A stretch of 64,000 nt of DNA from Thalassococcus_A lentus (GCF_028023555.1 NZ_JAQIOY010000002.1:434001-498000); one strand, 5' to 3'; shown: positions 27,093 through 36,573, numbered from the stretch's first letter. The notes: generated by a model not told the origin, from the sequence alone. A program made the numbers and translations.

Positions 27093-29372
27093 CTAAACCT
27101 CCTCCAATTGGGATGACCCGTCCGGCTGCTGCGCCGAAGGCGAATCCAGCGGCAGACGGATCACCGCCATCGCGCCCACATGGGCGTCTGGTTCAAAAGG
27201 TGGCGCGTCTTCCAGCGTCAGACTGCCGCCATGTTCCTCGATAATCTTTTTGACGATTGGCAGGCCCAGCCCGGTGCCTTCGCCACGTGTGGTCACATAA
27301 GGCTCGAACAGGCGGGCCCGGTCCTCTGGCAAGCCGATCCCGTTGTCCATGATCCGGATCTCCACCTTGTCATCGACGATCTCAGCACTGACGTGGATCT
27401 GCGGATCGTGACCTTCAGGAGCGCCCTTTTCCTGAAGCGTTTCAATCGCTTCTCCCGCATTCTTGATCAGATTAGTGAAGGCCTGCCCAATCATTGTCGC
27501 ATCCAGTTCGGCGGGCATTGCCTGTGCCGCGATCTTGGTAACAAAGCGCACATTCGGCTGACCTGCATCCTGCAACAAGACAGCCCCGCGCAACAAATCG
27601 CCCAGATCTTCGGGCTTGCGTTCGGGTTCGGGCATACGGGCAAATTTCGAGAACTCATCGACAATGCGGCGCAAATCGCCTGTCTGCCGCACGATCACCC
27701 CTGTCATGTCCTCCAACTGGGCCGCATCGTCTTCCTCCAACACGCGCGAAAACTTGCGTTTGATACGCTCGGCGGACAGTTGGATCGGTGTCAGTGGGTT
27801 CTTGATCTCATGAGCAATTCGGCGGGCAACATCACCCCACGCGGCCATGCGCTGCGCACTGACAAGATCGGTCACATCGTCAAAAGCGACCACGAAGCCT
27901 TCAAGGCTGCGGTCATCCCTGCGTCTGGTGGCAACGCGCACCAGCAGGTTTTCCAAACGGCCTTCGCGCGACACTTTGATTTCTTCCTGAGCGCTCTCCT
28001 GACCGCTGCTGCGCAGGCGTTCAAACAAGGGGCCAAATTCAGGCACCGCAACGTGGATCGGAACGGATTCGCGGGTTTCATGCCAACCCAGCAAGCGTTC
28101 GGCGGAACGGTTGACGAAGGTCACTTTGCCGCCTGCGTCCAAGCCGACAACACCCGATGTGACCGACGTCAGAACCGAGTCGAACAGGCGTTGGCGCCGT
28201 TCAATCTGGCGGGTATTTTCCAAAAGGGTTTCGCGCTGCCCCTTGAGCTGCCGGGTCATCTGGTTGAAGTACCGCCCCAGCATCGAGATTTCGTCATCAC
28301 CCTCTTCTTCGGGCACCTGCACGTCCAGATCGCCCGAACCAACCCGCTGTGCCGCGCCAGCCAAACGCCCAACGGGTCGCGACAGACGTTCCGCAAACCA
28401 CAAACCGGCCCATGTCGCCGCGAGGATGAGCAGCACGGCAAAGCCAAGGTAAAGCAGAGCAAAGTCAAACAGTCGCCTACCGCGTTCGCTTTCCTGCTGC
28501 TGATAGAACCGCGCGGTTTCCTGTGTTTCATCCAGCAAGGACAGCAAACGGCCATCGACGTTGCGGCTGACATAGAGATAGCGATCGGCAAATGCCGCCA
28601 GGGGCACCAGAGCGCGGAATTCATCGTTTTCCCAATCCGCGATAACCGTGATGCCCGTCGCGTCCGCCGTAGCGAAATCGTCCGGTGATGGGCGTTCGAA
28701 GTCAAACAGATAGGACCGTTCCCCGCGTGCGCGAATTTCGCCAGCGCCGTCAATCACATAGGCCTCACGCAGGCCGCGCTGGATCTGGGCCTGACCCTGC
28801 CCCAGAATTTGCCGCAGATCGCCTCCGTCCATCGCCAGACTGACGCGCCGAGAGGCATTCAGAAACCCGGCCAGCGCCTGAGCATCCTGCTCAAGACCTT
28901 CACGCTGCTCTTCTTCGTAGGCCTCGGCCGCTGTCAAAGAGGCTCCGACCACGTTCTGCACGCGGCTGGAAAACCATGTCTCGAGACCAATGTTGATGGT
29001 CAGCACCGCGAACACAGCAACCGTGATGGTCGGCAGCAGCGCCATGACCGTAAAGGCCCCGGTCAGACGCAGATGCAAACGCGATCCCGCGGATTGGGCA
29101 CGTCGCTCGGCCACCATGCGCGCGACACGGCCCAAAACCAACGCGGCAAGAAACAGAACATAAACGAGATCGGCCAGCAGCACCAACCGCAGGCTCAGCA
29201 CGCCAGCCGAGCTATCCAGCGGCCCCAGAACAAGGAAGGTGGCAACAGCAAGGATCGGACCAAGCGCAACCAGCGCGAGTGTCATCGCGTTCTGCACCCG
29301 TCTTTGCCGCCGCAAACGGCTTATACGAGCCCAAGTCATGGTGCGCGCTGCAGTGCGTGCTCCTGTGGCCAC
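27093..29372 (-). CDS. ntrY: Sensor histidine kinase NtrY
   Basis: A 759-aa membrane kinase. Two to three N-terminal helices precede a periplasmic sensor region, another helix (LLYLGFAVLLILAATWAGLWF) and a HAMP domain, then a PAS domain (VLTSVTSGVVGLDAGGKVTFVN). The kinase core has the H-box RRIAHEIKNPLTPIQLSAER, N-box NLIKNAGEAIE and G-boxes DNGIGLP and GEGTGLGLPI. It phosphorylates NtrX, encoded 33 bases downstream. The start is a GTG with GAGG seven bases upstream. A small hairpin (TGTCGC/GCGACA, 29393-29410) precedes it. Confidence 0.95.
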   Translation of the reverse strand: MATGARTAARTMTWARISRLRRQRRVQNAMTLALVALGPILAVATFLVLGPLDSSAGVLSLRLVLLADLVYVLFLAALVLGRVARMVAERRAQSAGSRLHLRLTGAFTVMALLPTITVAVFAVLTINIGLETWFSSRVQNVVGASLTAAEAYEEEQREGLEQDAQALAGFLNASRRVSLAMDGGDLRQILGQGQAQIQRGLREAYVIDGAGEIRARGERSYLFDFERPSPDDFATADATGITVIADWENDEFRALVPLAAFADRYLYVSRNVDGRLLSLLDETQETARFYQQQESERGRRLFDFALLYLGFAVLLILAATWAGLWFAERLSRPVGRLAGAAQRVGSGDLDVQVPEEEGDDEISMLGRYFNQMTRQLKGQRETLLENTRQIERRQRLFDSVLTSVTSGVVGLDAGGKVTFVNRSAERLLGWHETRESVPIHVAVPEFGPLFERLRSSGQESAQEEIKVSREGRLENLLVRVATRRRDDRSLEGFVVAFDDVTDLVSAQRMAAWGDVARRIAHEIKNPLTPIQLSAERIKRKFSRVLEEDDAAQLEDMTGVIVRQTGDLRRIVDEFSKFARMPEPERKPEDLGDLLRGAVLLQDAGQPNVRFVTKIAAQAMPAELDATMIGQAFTNLIKNAGEAIETLQEKGAPEGHDPQIHVSAEIVDDKVEIRIMDNGIGLPEDRARLFEPYVTTRGEGTGLGLPIVKKIIEEHGGSLTLEDAPPFEPDAHVGAMAVIRLPLDSPSAQQPDGSSQLEEV

Positions 29373-29494
29373 AGCCCATCCTCGCCTTGATGTGTCGCCT
29401 CAAAGCGACAACCGCCATATCTTGTGGTCTGCCAGACCGTTTTCGCTGGGATAGCCCAAAAGCGAAGCGGTCGCGCCACAGTTATGTGGCCGTT

Positions 29495-30868
29495 TTACAT
29501 CAATTTGCGGCGGCGTGTCACGCGAATATCCAGCTCGGTGATCTTTTTGCGCAAAGTATTGCGGTTGATTCCGAGCAAATCGGCACATTTAGCCTGATTT
29601 CCACCCGTCGCCTCTAGGGCGATTTCGATCAACGGCACCTCGACTTCACGGATGATGCGGCCATGCAGGCCCGGAGGTGGCAAAATTGCGCCGTGCAAAT
29701 CGAAATAGCGGCGCAGGTGACGGGCAACCGAAGCGCCCAGCTTTTCGCTGTCCCCGCCCCGCAGGACAGGGCCGGTTTCCGGCTGGTTACCAAGCACCGC
29801 TTCGACTTCGGAGCGGGCAATTTCGTCAGCCCGCGCGGTCAGACACAAACGGCGCACTGCATTCTCCAACTGTCGGACATTGCCCGGCCAGCTGTATACC
29901 CGGAATAACTCTTCGGCCTGTGCCGACAGCCACCGCTTTGGGGCACCTTCTTTTTCAGACCGCAACATGAAATGTTCGGTCAGCAATTTGATGTCCTCAA
30001 CGCGTTCGCGCAGAGAAGGCACCGACAACGCCGCGCCGTCCATGCGATAGAACAGATCCTGCCGAACCAACTTTTCTTCCATCAGGCGCCCGGGATCATA
30101 CTGCGACGTAGCCATAAAGCGCGGCACATGATCACCCGGCACATCCATCATGCGCACGATCCGCGCCTGTACCTCGTCAGAAATGTCGGCGATTTCGTCA
30201 ATCAGCAGCGTGCCGCCCTTGACCCGCGCCAGCACCTTGGCGGGGCCTTCCAGATCGGCAAGATCAGCCGCTGTTACCGATACGAACGGCAGAGTGCGAC
30301 GATCAGAAAAGTCGTGCAGAGCGCGGGCGATCAGGCTTTTGCCTGTACCCGACTCGCCGGTGATTAGCACCGGAAGATCAGTGTTCATTACACGGGCCAT
30401 CAATCGATAGAGCGCCTGCATGACCGGCGTTTTGCCCACCAGTGGCAATTCTTCCGGCTCGTCCGCGCCACCGACAACCGGATCATCGCGGCGCGGAACA
30501 CGCTGCCGCGAATCCAGCGCCCGTGCGGTGCGCTTCATCAGATCGGGCAAATCGAACGGTTTTGGCAGATAGTCGTAGGCTTCTGCCTCTGCGGCCTGAA
30601 TGGCTGTCATGATCGTGTTTTGCGCAGAGATCACGATCACCGGCAGATCCGGGCGGTCCTCGGAAATCTTGGGCAGCATCTCCAGCCCGTTTCCGTCAGG
30701 CATCATCACGTCCGAGATAACGACGTCGCCTTTGCCCTCGCCCACCCAACGCATCAGCGTCGTCAGCGAAGAGGTTGCATGCACTTTGCAGCCCGCGCGT
30801 GTCAGCGCCTGGGTCAAAACTGTGCGGATCGTACGGTCGTCATCGGCGACAAGAACAGTGCCATCCAT
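29495..30868 (-). CDS. ntrC: Nitrogen regulation response regulator NtrC (no GAFTGA loop)
   Basis: A 457-aa response regulator: receiver with Asp53 (DVVISDVMMPDG), AAA+ domain (Walker A GESGTGKS at 171-178, Walker B LLIDEIAD near 221-228, R-finger region FYRMDGAALSVPSLRERVEDI) and a Fis-type helix-turn-helix (NQAKCADLLGINRNTLRKKI). Between Walker A and B, the usual ELFG...GAFTGA segment is replaced by VTAADLADLEGPAKVLARV, so it cannot use the standard sigma-54 contact. This matches the Rhodobacter capsulatus NtrC, known to work with the housekeeping polymerase. It lies three bases after ntrB. Confidence 0.96.
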   Translation of the reverse strand: MDGTVLVADDDRTIRTVLTQALTRAGCKVHATSSLTTLMRWVGEGKGDVVISDVMMPDGNGLEMLPKISEDRPDLPVIVISAQNTIMTAIQAAEAEAYDYLPKPFDLPDLMKRTARALDSRQRVPRRDDPVVGGADEPEELPLVGKTPVMQALYRLMARVMNTDLPVLITGESGTGKSLIARALHDFSDRRTLPFVSVTAADLADLEGPAKVLARVKGGTLLIDEIADISDEVQARIVRMMDVPGDHVPRFMATSQYDPGRLMEEKLVRQDLFYRMDGAALSVPSLRERVEDIKLLTEHFMLRSEKEGAPKRWLSAQAEELFRVYSWPGNVRQLENAVRRLCLTARADEIARSEVEAVLGNQPETGPVLRGGDSEKLGASVARHLRRYFDLHGAILPPPGLHGRIIREVEVPLIEIALEATGGNQAKCADLLGINRNTLRKKITELDIRVTRRRKLM

Positions 30869-30871
30869 AAC

Positions 30872-31954
30872 TCAACTCTCCTCTTTGGCAGGTGTTGCCC
30901 GCGGCAACGAAATTCGAAAAACAGTGCGTCCGGGAATACTGTCGACGGAAATCCAGCCGTCGTGGTCCGAGATAATCTTGCTGACCAGCGCCAGCCCCAA
31001 TCCGGTTCCGTTTTCACGGCCCGAAACAAAGGGATCAAAAATGTCGCCCTTGATGTCATCCGGCAAACCGGGGCCGTCATCGATCACTTCGATCTGCAAC
31101 GGCAGCGACTGACCAGAGCCATCGGCACGCCGCAGGCGGAAGCTGTGTTCGTAGTAGGTGTGCAGCCTGATGGTGCCCCCGGTGATCGGGTCGGCGGCTT
31201 CGGCGGCGTTCTTGAGCAGGTTCAGAATGACCTGCAACAGCTTGTCCGGATCGCCCATCGCCATGGGCAGCGAGGGATCGTAATCCTCGACAATCTTCAT
31301 ATGCGCCCCCGCACCCAGCAAGGTTGAGCGGCGCGCACGATCCAACACGTCATGCACATTGACCTCGGTGCGTTCGGGCGTCGACAGGTTGCCGAACTGC
31401 TCAACCTGTTCGAGCAGCTTTACGATGCGCCGGCTCTCCGCCACGATTAGATCGGTCAATTCCAGATCATCGGCAGACAAGTTCATGCTGAGCAGCTGTG
31501 CAGCGCCAGTAATCCCCGCCAGCGGGTTCTTGATTTCATGGGCCAGCATTTCCGCCATGCCGATTGCCGATTTTGCAGCAGATTTCACCGAATGGCTTTG
31601 CGTCATACGCCCGGCCAGTTCACGGGGCGAAATCAGCAGGATCATCTGACCACCGCTGCCTTGAACCGGTGCAATCGACAGATTGCAGATCAGCGGTGCT
31701 CGGGATCCCGAGCCCACGTCCACATCGTTTACAAACAGCGGCGTGCCATGGTCGCGCGCCCGGGCAAGGCTTTCTTCCAGAGGCGCATCAACGGCGATGC
31801 GGTCCCATACGGGCTGCCCTTCAAGCCATTTTGCCGAGGTGTTCAGAAATCCTTCGGCGGCTGAATTGGCATCGAGAATGGTTTCATCCGGCGCAATCAG
31901 AATGGCCGGAACCGGCAGCGAAGACCACAGCTGCATATCCTGTTCTTCGGTCAT
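30872..31954 (-). CDS. ntrB: Nitrogen sensor histidine kinase NtrB
   Basis: A 360-aa cytosolic kinase that phosphorylates or dephosphorylates NtrC depending on PII state. An N-terminal PAS domain (LPVPAILIAPDETILDANSA) precedes the H-box AEMLAHEIKNPLAGITGAAQLL with His139. N-box NLLKNAAEAAD and G-boxes DDGPGLPDD and GTGLGLALV follow. No membrane helices are seen. Its ATG overlaps the dusB stop by four bases, and ntrC follows three bases later, giving the classical nifR3-ntrB-ntrC operon. Confidence 0.97.
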   Translation of the reverse strand: MTEEQDMQLWSSLPVPAILIAPDETILDANSAAEGFLNTSAKWLEGQPVWDRIAVDAPLEESLARARDHGTPLFVNDVDVGSGSRAPLICNLSIAPVQGSGGQMILLISPRELAGRMTQSHSVKSAAKSAIGMAEMLAHEIKNPLAGITGAAQLLSMNLSADDLELTDLIVAESRRIVKLLEQVEQFGNLSTPERTEVNVHDVLDRARRSTLLGAGAHMKIVEDYDPSLPMAMGDPDKLLQVILNLLKNAAEAADPITGGTIRLHTYYEHSFRLRRADGSGQSLPLQIEVIDDGPGLPDDIKGDIFDPFVSGRENGTGLGLALVSKIISDHDGWISVDSIPGRTVFRISLPRATPAKEES

Positions 31955-32940
31955 GCTGCCACAGCCCCCGGATCCCGTTCCGCCAGAGCATCCGGCAGCA
32001 AAGCCAGTACATGGCTGGTGTCCTTTTCGGTCAGGATGCGCCCGCGCAAGGCCTTTTCCGTGCCTGCACGGTCCATGTACCACCCCAAATGCTTGCGGGC
32101 GACGCGTCCACCCAGCACCTTGCCGTAAAAGCGCAGAATCGCTTCGTAGTGGCCTGACACCATATCGGTCAAAGCTGCCCCGGTCGGCACTTTTGGCGCC
32201 GGCGTTCCATAAAGCTCGGCTGCGACTTCGGCCAGTTTCCAGGGCGCCCCCTGTGCCCCACGGCCAATCATGACCCCATCGGCCCCGGACGCCCTGAGCG
32301 CCGCCTGCGCCGTGTCGGCATCAACTATATCGCCATTGGCCACCACGGGGATGTTCACGGCCTCTTTGACGGCGCGGATTGCGTCCCAATCGGCCTGCCC
32401 CTTATAGAACTGACAGCGGGTGCGTCCGTGGATCACAACCATGGATACGCCAGCCCCCTCGGCGCGGCGGGCCAGATCAGGTGCGTTCAATGCATCGCTG
32501 TCCCATCCCAGCCGGGTCTTCAATGTAACCGGCACTTTGACGGCTGCCACGGTCGCTTCGATCAGGCGCAGCGCGTGATCCGGAACCTGCATCAGCGCCG
32601 AGCCTGACCATCCACCCGTCACCTTTTTGGCCGGACAACCCATATTGATGTCGATGACCTTGGCGCCCATCCCCTCAACGATCCGGGCGGCCTCGGCCAT
32701 GGGTTCCGGCTCGCGGCCCGCAATCTGAACCGAGGTGTTTTCGATCCCGGCCCCAAGCTCGGCTTTTTCGCGTGTACCCGGGCGTTCTGTCAGGAATTCG
32801 CCGGAAGCAATCATCTCGGACACAACAAGGCCCGCGCCAAAGCCTGACACGAGGTTTCGGAACGGCAAGTCCGTGATTCCCGCCAGCGGAGCCAGCAAGA
32901 CAGGGGGTGAAATGGTGCGGTCTGGCAGAGCAATGCTCAA
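31951..32940 (-). CDS. dusB: tRNA-dihydrouridine synthase DusB (NifR3)
   Basis: A 329-aa flavoprotein that reduces uridines in tRNA D-loops. The catalytic Cys102 is in NMGCPAKKVTGGWSG; VVIHGRTRCQFYKGQADWD and VVANGDIVD mark the FMN barrel. It begins at a TTG with AAGGA eight bases upstream; no ATG is available near the conserved start APLAGITDLPFR. In Rhodobacter this gene is called nifR3 and heads the ntrBC operon, exactly as here. Confidence 0.95.
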   Translation of the reverse strand: MSIALPDRTISPPVLLAPLAGITDLPFRNLVSGFGAGLVVSEMIASGEFLTERPGTREKAELGAGIENTSVQIAGREPEPMAEAARIVEGMGAKVIDINMGCPAKKVTGGWSGSALMQVPDHALRLIEATVAAVKVPVTLKTRLGWDSDALNAPDLARRAEGAGVSMVVIHGRTRCQFYKGQADWDAIRAVKEAVNIPVVANGDIVDADTAQAALRASGADGVMIGRGAQGAPWKLAEVAAELYGTPAPKVPTGAALTDMVSGHYEAILRFYGKVLGGRVARKHLGWYMDRAGTEKALRGRILTEKDTSHVLALLPDALAERDPGAVAA

Positions 32941-33116
32941 ACGCTTAATCCTTGTGCAGTTGCATCAGGGGTAGTGGTCCCCCTGAGTTCTTTCAATGTT
33001 TTGCCCTGTTTTCGCTACCGCAGCAAACCTATTTGCCTATTTTTTAATCACTTTCCCCGGGCAATTGCGCATGCGCCCCGCAGCGCCTAGAACAAAGGGA
33101 AACAGGGGCCAATCCC

Positions 33117-34247
33117 ATGACAACAGCCGTGATTTTCGTCGCCGCAGGCCGTGGAAGCCGCGCAGGTGGACCATTGCCCAAGCAATGGCAAACCATCGCA
33201 GGGCGTCCCGTGGCGCGCTGGACGCTGGAGGCCTTTGCAGACGACATGACCAAAGTCATGGTGATTCATCCCGATGACCGACACCTTGCGGAAGCCGCCT
33301 GCACGGGACTGGACGTCGCGCTGGTGGATGGCGCGGACAGTCGCGCGGGCTCTGTGCTGAACGGGCTCATGGCGTTGCAGACCGCGGCGCCGGACCATGT
33401 CCTGATCCATGACATCGCCAGACCCTGCATTCCCGGCCACGTCATTGATGCGGTCCTTAATGCGCTAAGCGACACGCCGGGCGCCGCCCCGGCACTGGCG
33501 GTCACTGATGCGCTTTGGACCGGCGCCGAGGGCCGTGTCAGCGGAACACAGGACCGCACGGGGTTGTTTCGTGCGCAGACGCCGCAGGGATTTCGCTATG
33601 CCGATATCCTGGCCGCGCATCGCGCCCATCCGGGTAATGCCACTGACGATGTGGAGGTCGCCCGCGCTGCGGGGCTGGACGTATCCATTGTTCCGGGCGA
33701 CGAACGAAATCTGAAAATCACGGGTCCGCAGGATTTTGCCCGCGCCGCCCGATTGCTGGAGACCGATATGGACATACGCCTAGGCAACGGCTTTGACGTA
33801 CACGCCTTTGAAGATGGGGATCACGTCATCCTGTGCGGTGTGCGCGTTCCGCACAATCGCAAGCTCAAGGGCCATTCCGATGCGGACGTCGGCATGCATG
33901 CCGTGACCGACGCGCTCTATGGCGCGTTGGCCGAAGGCGACATCGGCCGCCACTTTCCCCCCAGCGATCCGCAGTGGAAAGGCGCGGCCAGCGACATATT
34001 CCTGCGCCACGCCTGCGATCTGGCCCGCTCCAAGGGGTATACGATCAGTAATGTTGACTGCACGTTGATTTGCGAACGGCCCAAGATCGGCCCACATGCC
34101 GCTGATATGATGGCGAAAATGGCTGAAATCATGGAGCTGCGCAGCGATCAGGTATCGATCAAGGCAACCACGTCTGAACGACTGGGCTTTACCGGCCGCG
34201 AAGAAGGCATCGCGGCCATCGCAACCGCAACACTGGTGAAGCCATGA
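33117..34247 (+). CDS. ispDF: Bifunctional IspD/IspF (MEP pathway)
   Basis: A 376-aa fusion enzyme of non-mevalonate isoprenoid synthesis. Residues 1-215 are IspD (AAGRGSRAGGPLPKQW nucleotide loop, FRAQTPQGFRY) and make CDP-methylerythritol. Residues 218-376 are IspF (GNGFDVHAF with metal ligands, KGHSDADVGMHAVTDALYGA, IKATTSERLGFTGREEG) and make the cyclic diphosphate. The fusion is common in alphaproteobacteria; IspE must act in between and is elsewhere. AGGGG precedes the ATG. The stop overlaps pgpA by four bases. Confidence 0.97.
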   Translation: MTTAVIFVAAGRGSRAGGPLPKQWQTIAGRPVARWTLEAFADDMTKVMVIHPDDRHLAEAACTGLDVALVDGADSRAGSVLNGLMALQTAAPDHVLIHDIARPCIPGHVIDAVLNALSDTPGAAPALAVTDALWTGAEGRVSGTQDRTGLFRAQTPQGFRYADILAAHRAHPGNATDDVEVARAAGLDVSIVPGDERNLKITGPQDFARAARLLETDMDIRLGNGFDVHAFEDGDHVILCGVRVPHNRKLKGHSDADVGMHAVTDALYGALAEGDIGRHFPPSDPQWKGAASDIFLRHACDLARSKGYTISNVDCTLICERPKIGPHAADMMAKMAEIMELRSDQVSIKATTSERLGFTGREEGIAAIATATLVKP

Positions 34248-34729
34248 AGTGGATCGCATCGGTTTGCGGCGTCGGCTTTCTGCGACCGGCCTCCGGGACA
34301 TGGGGATCACTGGCCGCCCTGCCCCTTGCCTATGGCATTCATCAGATTGGCGGCTTTTGGTTCCTGCTGAACCTGACAGTCTTTGCCTTCATCTCGGGCC
34401 TTATCGCAACACAGCGCGTGACCGAGGGCGCAGAGGATCATGACCCCAGCTGGGTGGTCATCGACGAAGTGGTCGGACAGTGGATTGCCTTGTTCCCGGT
34501 CAGCTATGGCGCGGCCATGATGGGCATCGGGATCGAAAGACTGTGGCCCGGCTGGATTGCAGCCTTTGTTCTGTTCCGTCTTTTCGACATCACCAAACCA
34601 TGGCTTGTCGGACGCGCAGACAGGATGGGCACCCCCATGGGGGTCATGCTGGATGATGTGATCGCCGGCGTTTTTGCTGCAATTGGCGTGATCGCACTGG
34701 CCTCGGTTTATCATGGAGCGATGATGTGA
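34244..34729 (+). CDS. pgpA: Phosphatidylglycerophosphatase A
   Basis: A 161-aa membrane phosphatase that removes the phosphate from phosphatidylglycerophosphate. The family motifs are GFLRPASGTWGSLAALPL near the N-terminus and DPSWVVIDEVVGQWIAL (acidic metal-binding segment) near residue 68, with FRLFDITKPWLVGRAD and GVMLDDVIAGVFAAI later. Several hydrophobic helices are visible. It is coupled to ispDF (ATGA) and to the CinA gene (GTGA). Confidence 0.94.
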   Translation: MKWIASVCGVGFLRPASGTWGSLAALPLAYGIHQIGGFWFLLNLTVFAFISGLIATQRVTEGAEDHDPSWVVIDEVVGQWIALFPVSYGAAMMGIGIERLWPGWIAAFVLFRLFDITKPWLVGRADRMGTPMGVMLDDVIAGVFAAIGVIALASVYHGAMM

Positions 34730-35193
34730 CCGCCTCCGAGGTTCTGGAACTGGCACGCAAACAAGGCAAGATGATCGCCACCGCAGAAAGCTGCACTGGC
34801 GGGATGATCGCCGCAGCACTGACCGCAATCCCGGGATCGTCCGACGTGGTGGACCGCGGGTTTGTCACCTACTCCAACGGGGCAAAGATGGACATGCTGG
34901 GGGTCAGGGCCGCAACACTTGAGGCGCATGGCGCCGTATCCGAAGCGGTCGCGGCCGAAATGGCAAAAGGCGCGCTGGACCGGTCTGACGCACAGATCGC
35001 GGTATCCGTCACCGGGATCGCCGGGCCGGGAGGGTCCGAGTTCAAACCCGAAGGACGGGTGCGCTTTGGTCTGGCGAATGCAGACGGCGTACAAACCGAA
35101 ACCGTCGAATTCGGCGCGATTGGCCGTGATGCGGTGCGGGCAGCGACGGTTGCGCATGCCCTGCATCTGCTCGGAAAAAGCTGCCTTTCATAA
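34726..35193 (+). CDS. CinA C-terminal family protein (NMN amidohydrolase type)
   Basis: A 155-aa stand-alone CinA C-terminal domain. Members deamidate nicotinamide mononucleotide, recycling it to the nicotinate form in the cytosol. The motif AESCTGGMIAAALTAIPGSS (about residues 20-39) holds the active-site serine region, and VTGIAGPGGSEFKPEG is the second conserved block. It starts at a GTG overlapping the pgpA stop. The N-terminal MoCF domain of full-length CinA is missing, as is usual in this group. Confidence 0.93.
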   Translation: MTASEVLELARKQGKMIATAESCTGGMIAAALTAIPGSSDVVDRGFVTYSNGAKMDMLGVRAATLEAHGAVSEAVAAEMAKGALDRSDAQIAVSVTGIAGPGGSEFKPEGRVRFGLANADGVQTETVEFGAIGRDAVRAATVAHALHLLGKSCLS

Positions 35194-35213
35194 ATGCCCT
35201 ATTTTTGGTCATT

Positions 35214-35228
35214 GCTTAAATTTTAAGC
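35214..35228. promoter_or_regulatory. AT-rich perfect palindrome upstream of amtB
   Basis: GCTTAAA-T-TTTAAGC is a perfect 15-base palindrome, 20 bases after the CinA gene and 125 bases before amtB. It may be a regulator site for amtB. It does not fit the enteric NtrC consensus, and the regulator is unknown. Confidence 0.35.
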
Positions 35229-35266
35229 CCATTTTTTGTGCAGTTTGCATATTGCCCCCTATTTGC

Positions 35267-35295
35267 GCGGCCTGAGGACGGCATGCCGCTTTTTT
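35267..35295 (+). terminator. Weak terminator or attenuator before amtB
   Basis: GCGGC pairs with GCCGC across a loop that itself contains GGCATGCC, followed by TTTTTT. It could end the ispDF-pgpA-cinA transcript or act in the amtB leader. Confidence 0.4.
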
Positions 35296-35352
35296 CCGCA
35301 TCCGAATCCCGCTTTTGACCTGCGCAACGAACAAAATCGGAAGGACGGGACT

Positions 35353-36534
35353 ATGAACGGAGCGGATACCGCTTGGATCATCGTGGCAACAGCGTTGGTG
35401 TTGTTCATGACATTGCCAGGTCTGGCGCTGTTTTACGGCGGACTGGTTCGCGCACGAAATGTGCTGAGTGTTTTCATGCACTGCTTTGCCATTGCATGCC
35501 TGATGAGCGTGCTGTGGCTGGTCGTTGGATACTCCATTGCCTTTGGCGGCGGCACATCCGGCTACTGGGGCGGATACGACAAGATGTTTCTTGCCGGTGT
35601 GACGGCAGACAGCCTGTCGGGAACGCTGCCTGAGGTGTTGTTCTTTGCCTTCCAGATGACCTTTGCGATCATCACCCCTGCCCTGATCGTCGGCGCCTAT
35701 GTCGAGCGCGTCGGATTTGGGTTTGTTCTGCTCTTCTCGGGCCTTTGGATGCTGCTGTGCTACGCACCCGTGGTGCATTGGATCTGGGGCGGCGGTTTCC
35801 TCGCCGACGGCGGTATCTTTGGCGAAAACGGTGTGAAAGATTTCGCAGGCGGTATCGTGGTTCACGAAACAGCCGGTCTGGCCGCATTGATCATCGCAAT
35901 GTTCCTTGGTCCGCGCAAAAATCAGACCACGCCGCCGCACAACCCCGGTTTCGTGATGATCGGCGCCGCCATGCTTTGGGTTGGCTGGTTCGGTTTCAAC
36001 GGCGGCTCGCAGCTGGCGGCCGATGGTGGCGCAGCCATGGCGCTGACCGTCACCCATATTTCGGCGGCCACCGCATCGCTGACATGGGCGCTTTGGGAAA
36101 AGATCAAGTTCGGCAAGGCGTCCTTGGTGGGCATGGTCACAGGGACAATTGCAGGTCTTGCATCGATCACACCCGCGTCGGGCTTTGTCGGCCCGGTCGA
36201 AGCACTGATCATCGGCGGCATCGCCGGCATCCTGTGTCAGGAAGCGGTCAACGTGGTTCGCAACCTGCTCAAGATCGATGACACTCTGGATGTCTTTGCC
36301 GTCCACGGTGTCGGCGGTATCTTTGGCACATTGATGATTGCGATCTTTGGCGCTGGCAGCTTTGCCGCACAGGCCGGATCGCTGGTGATCGTCGGTCTCT
36401 TTACCATCGTCGTGACCGTGGTTCTGATCTTCATCACCAAGGCCATCACACCGCTGCGCGTGGATGAAGAGACTGAGCACAGCGGGTTGGACATCATGGT
36501 TCACGGTGAACGGGCCTATGATCACGCCAGCTGA
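35353..36534 (+). CDS. amtB: Ammonium transporter
   Basis: A 393-aa inner-membrane ammonium channel of the Amt/MEP/Rh family with eleven hydrophobic helices. The twin-histidine pore residues fit VVHETAG and FAVHGVGGIFGTLM; NPGFVMIGAAMLWVGWFGFNGGS is the family's central block. GGACGGG precedes the ATG. No signal peptide is present, and no glnK gene lies beside it, although amtB and glnK are usually paired. It is two operons away from ntrBC, whose product probably controls it. Confidence 0.96.
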   Translation: MNGADTAWIIVATALVLFMTLPGLALFYGGLVRARNVLSVFMHCFAIACLMSVLWLVVGYSIAFGGGTSGYWGGYDKMFLAGVTADSLSGTLPEVLFFAFQMTFAIITPALIVGAYVERVGFGFVLLFSGLWMLLCYAPVVHWIWGGGFLADGGIFGENGVKDFAGGIVVHETAGLAALIIAMFLGPRKNQTTPPHNPGFVMIGAAMLWVGWFGFNGGSQLAADGGAAMALTVTHISAATASLTWALWEKIKFGKASLVGMVTGTIAGLASITPASGFVGPVEALIIGGIAGILCQEAVNVVRNLLKIDDTLDVFAVHGVGGIFGTLMIAIFGAGSFAAQAGSLVIVGLFTIVVTVVLIFITKAITPLRVDEETEHSGLDIMVHGERAYDHAS

Positions 36535-36573
36535 TCACAAACCAGCCAAACCGGCGGTTTGATCAAAATGCAA

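Noticed and set aside
32941..33116. LexA-like box (GTTC-TTTCAAT-GTTT) before dusB
   Set aside because: The second half-site has a mismatch, and the dusB-ntrBC operon has no reason to be SOS-controlled.
35209..36525. Long minus-strand open frame opposite amtB
   Set aside because: Low-complexity His/Asp/Gln-rich product without motifs; amtB on the plus strand has full family conservation.
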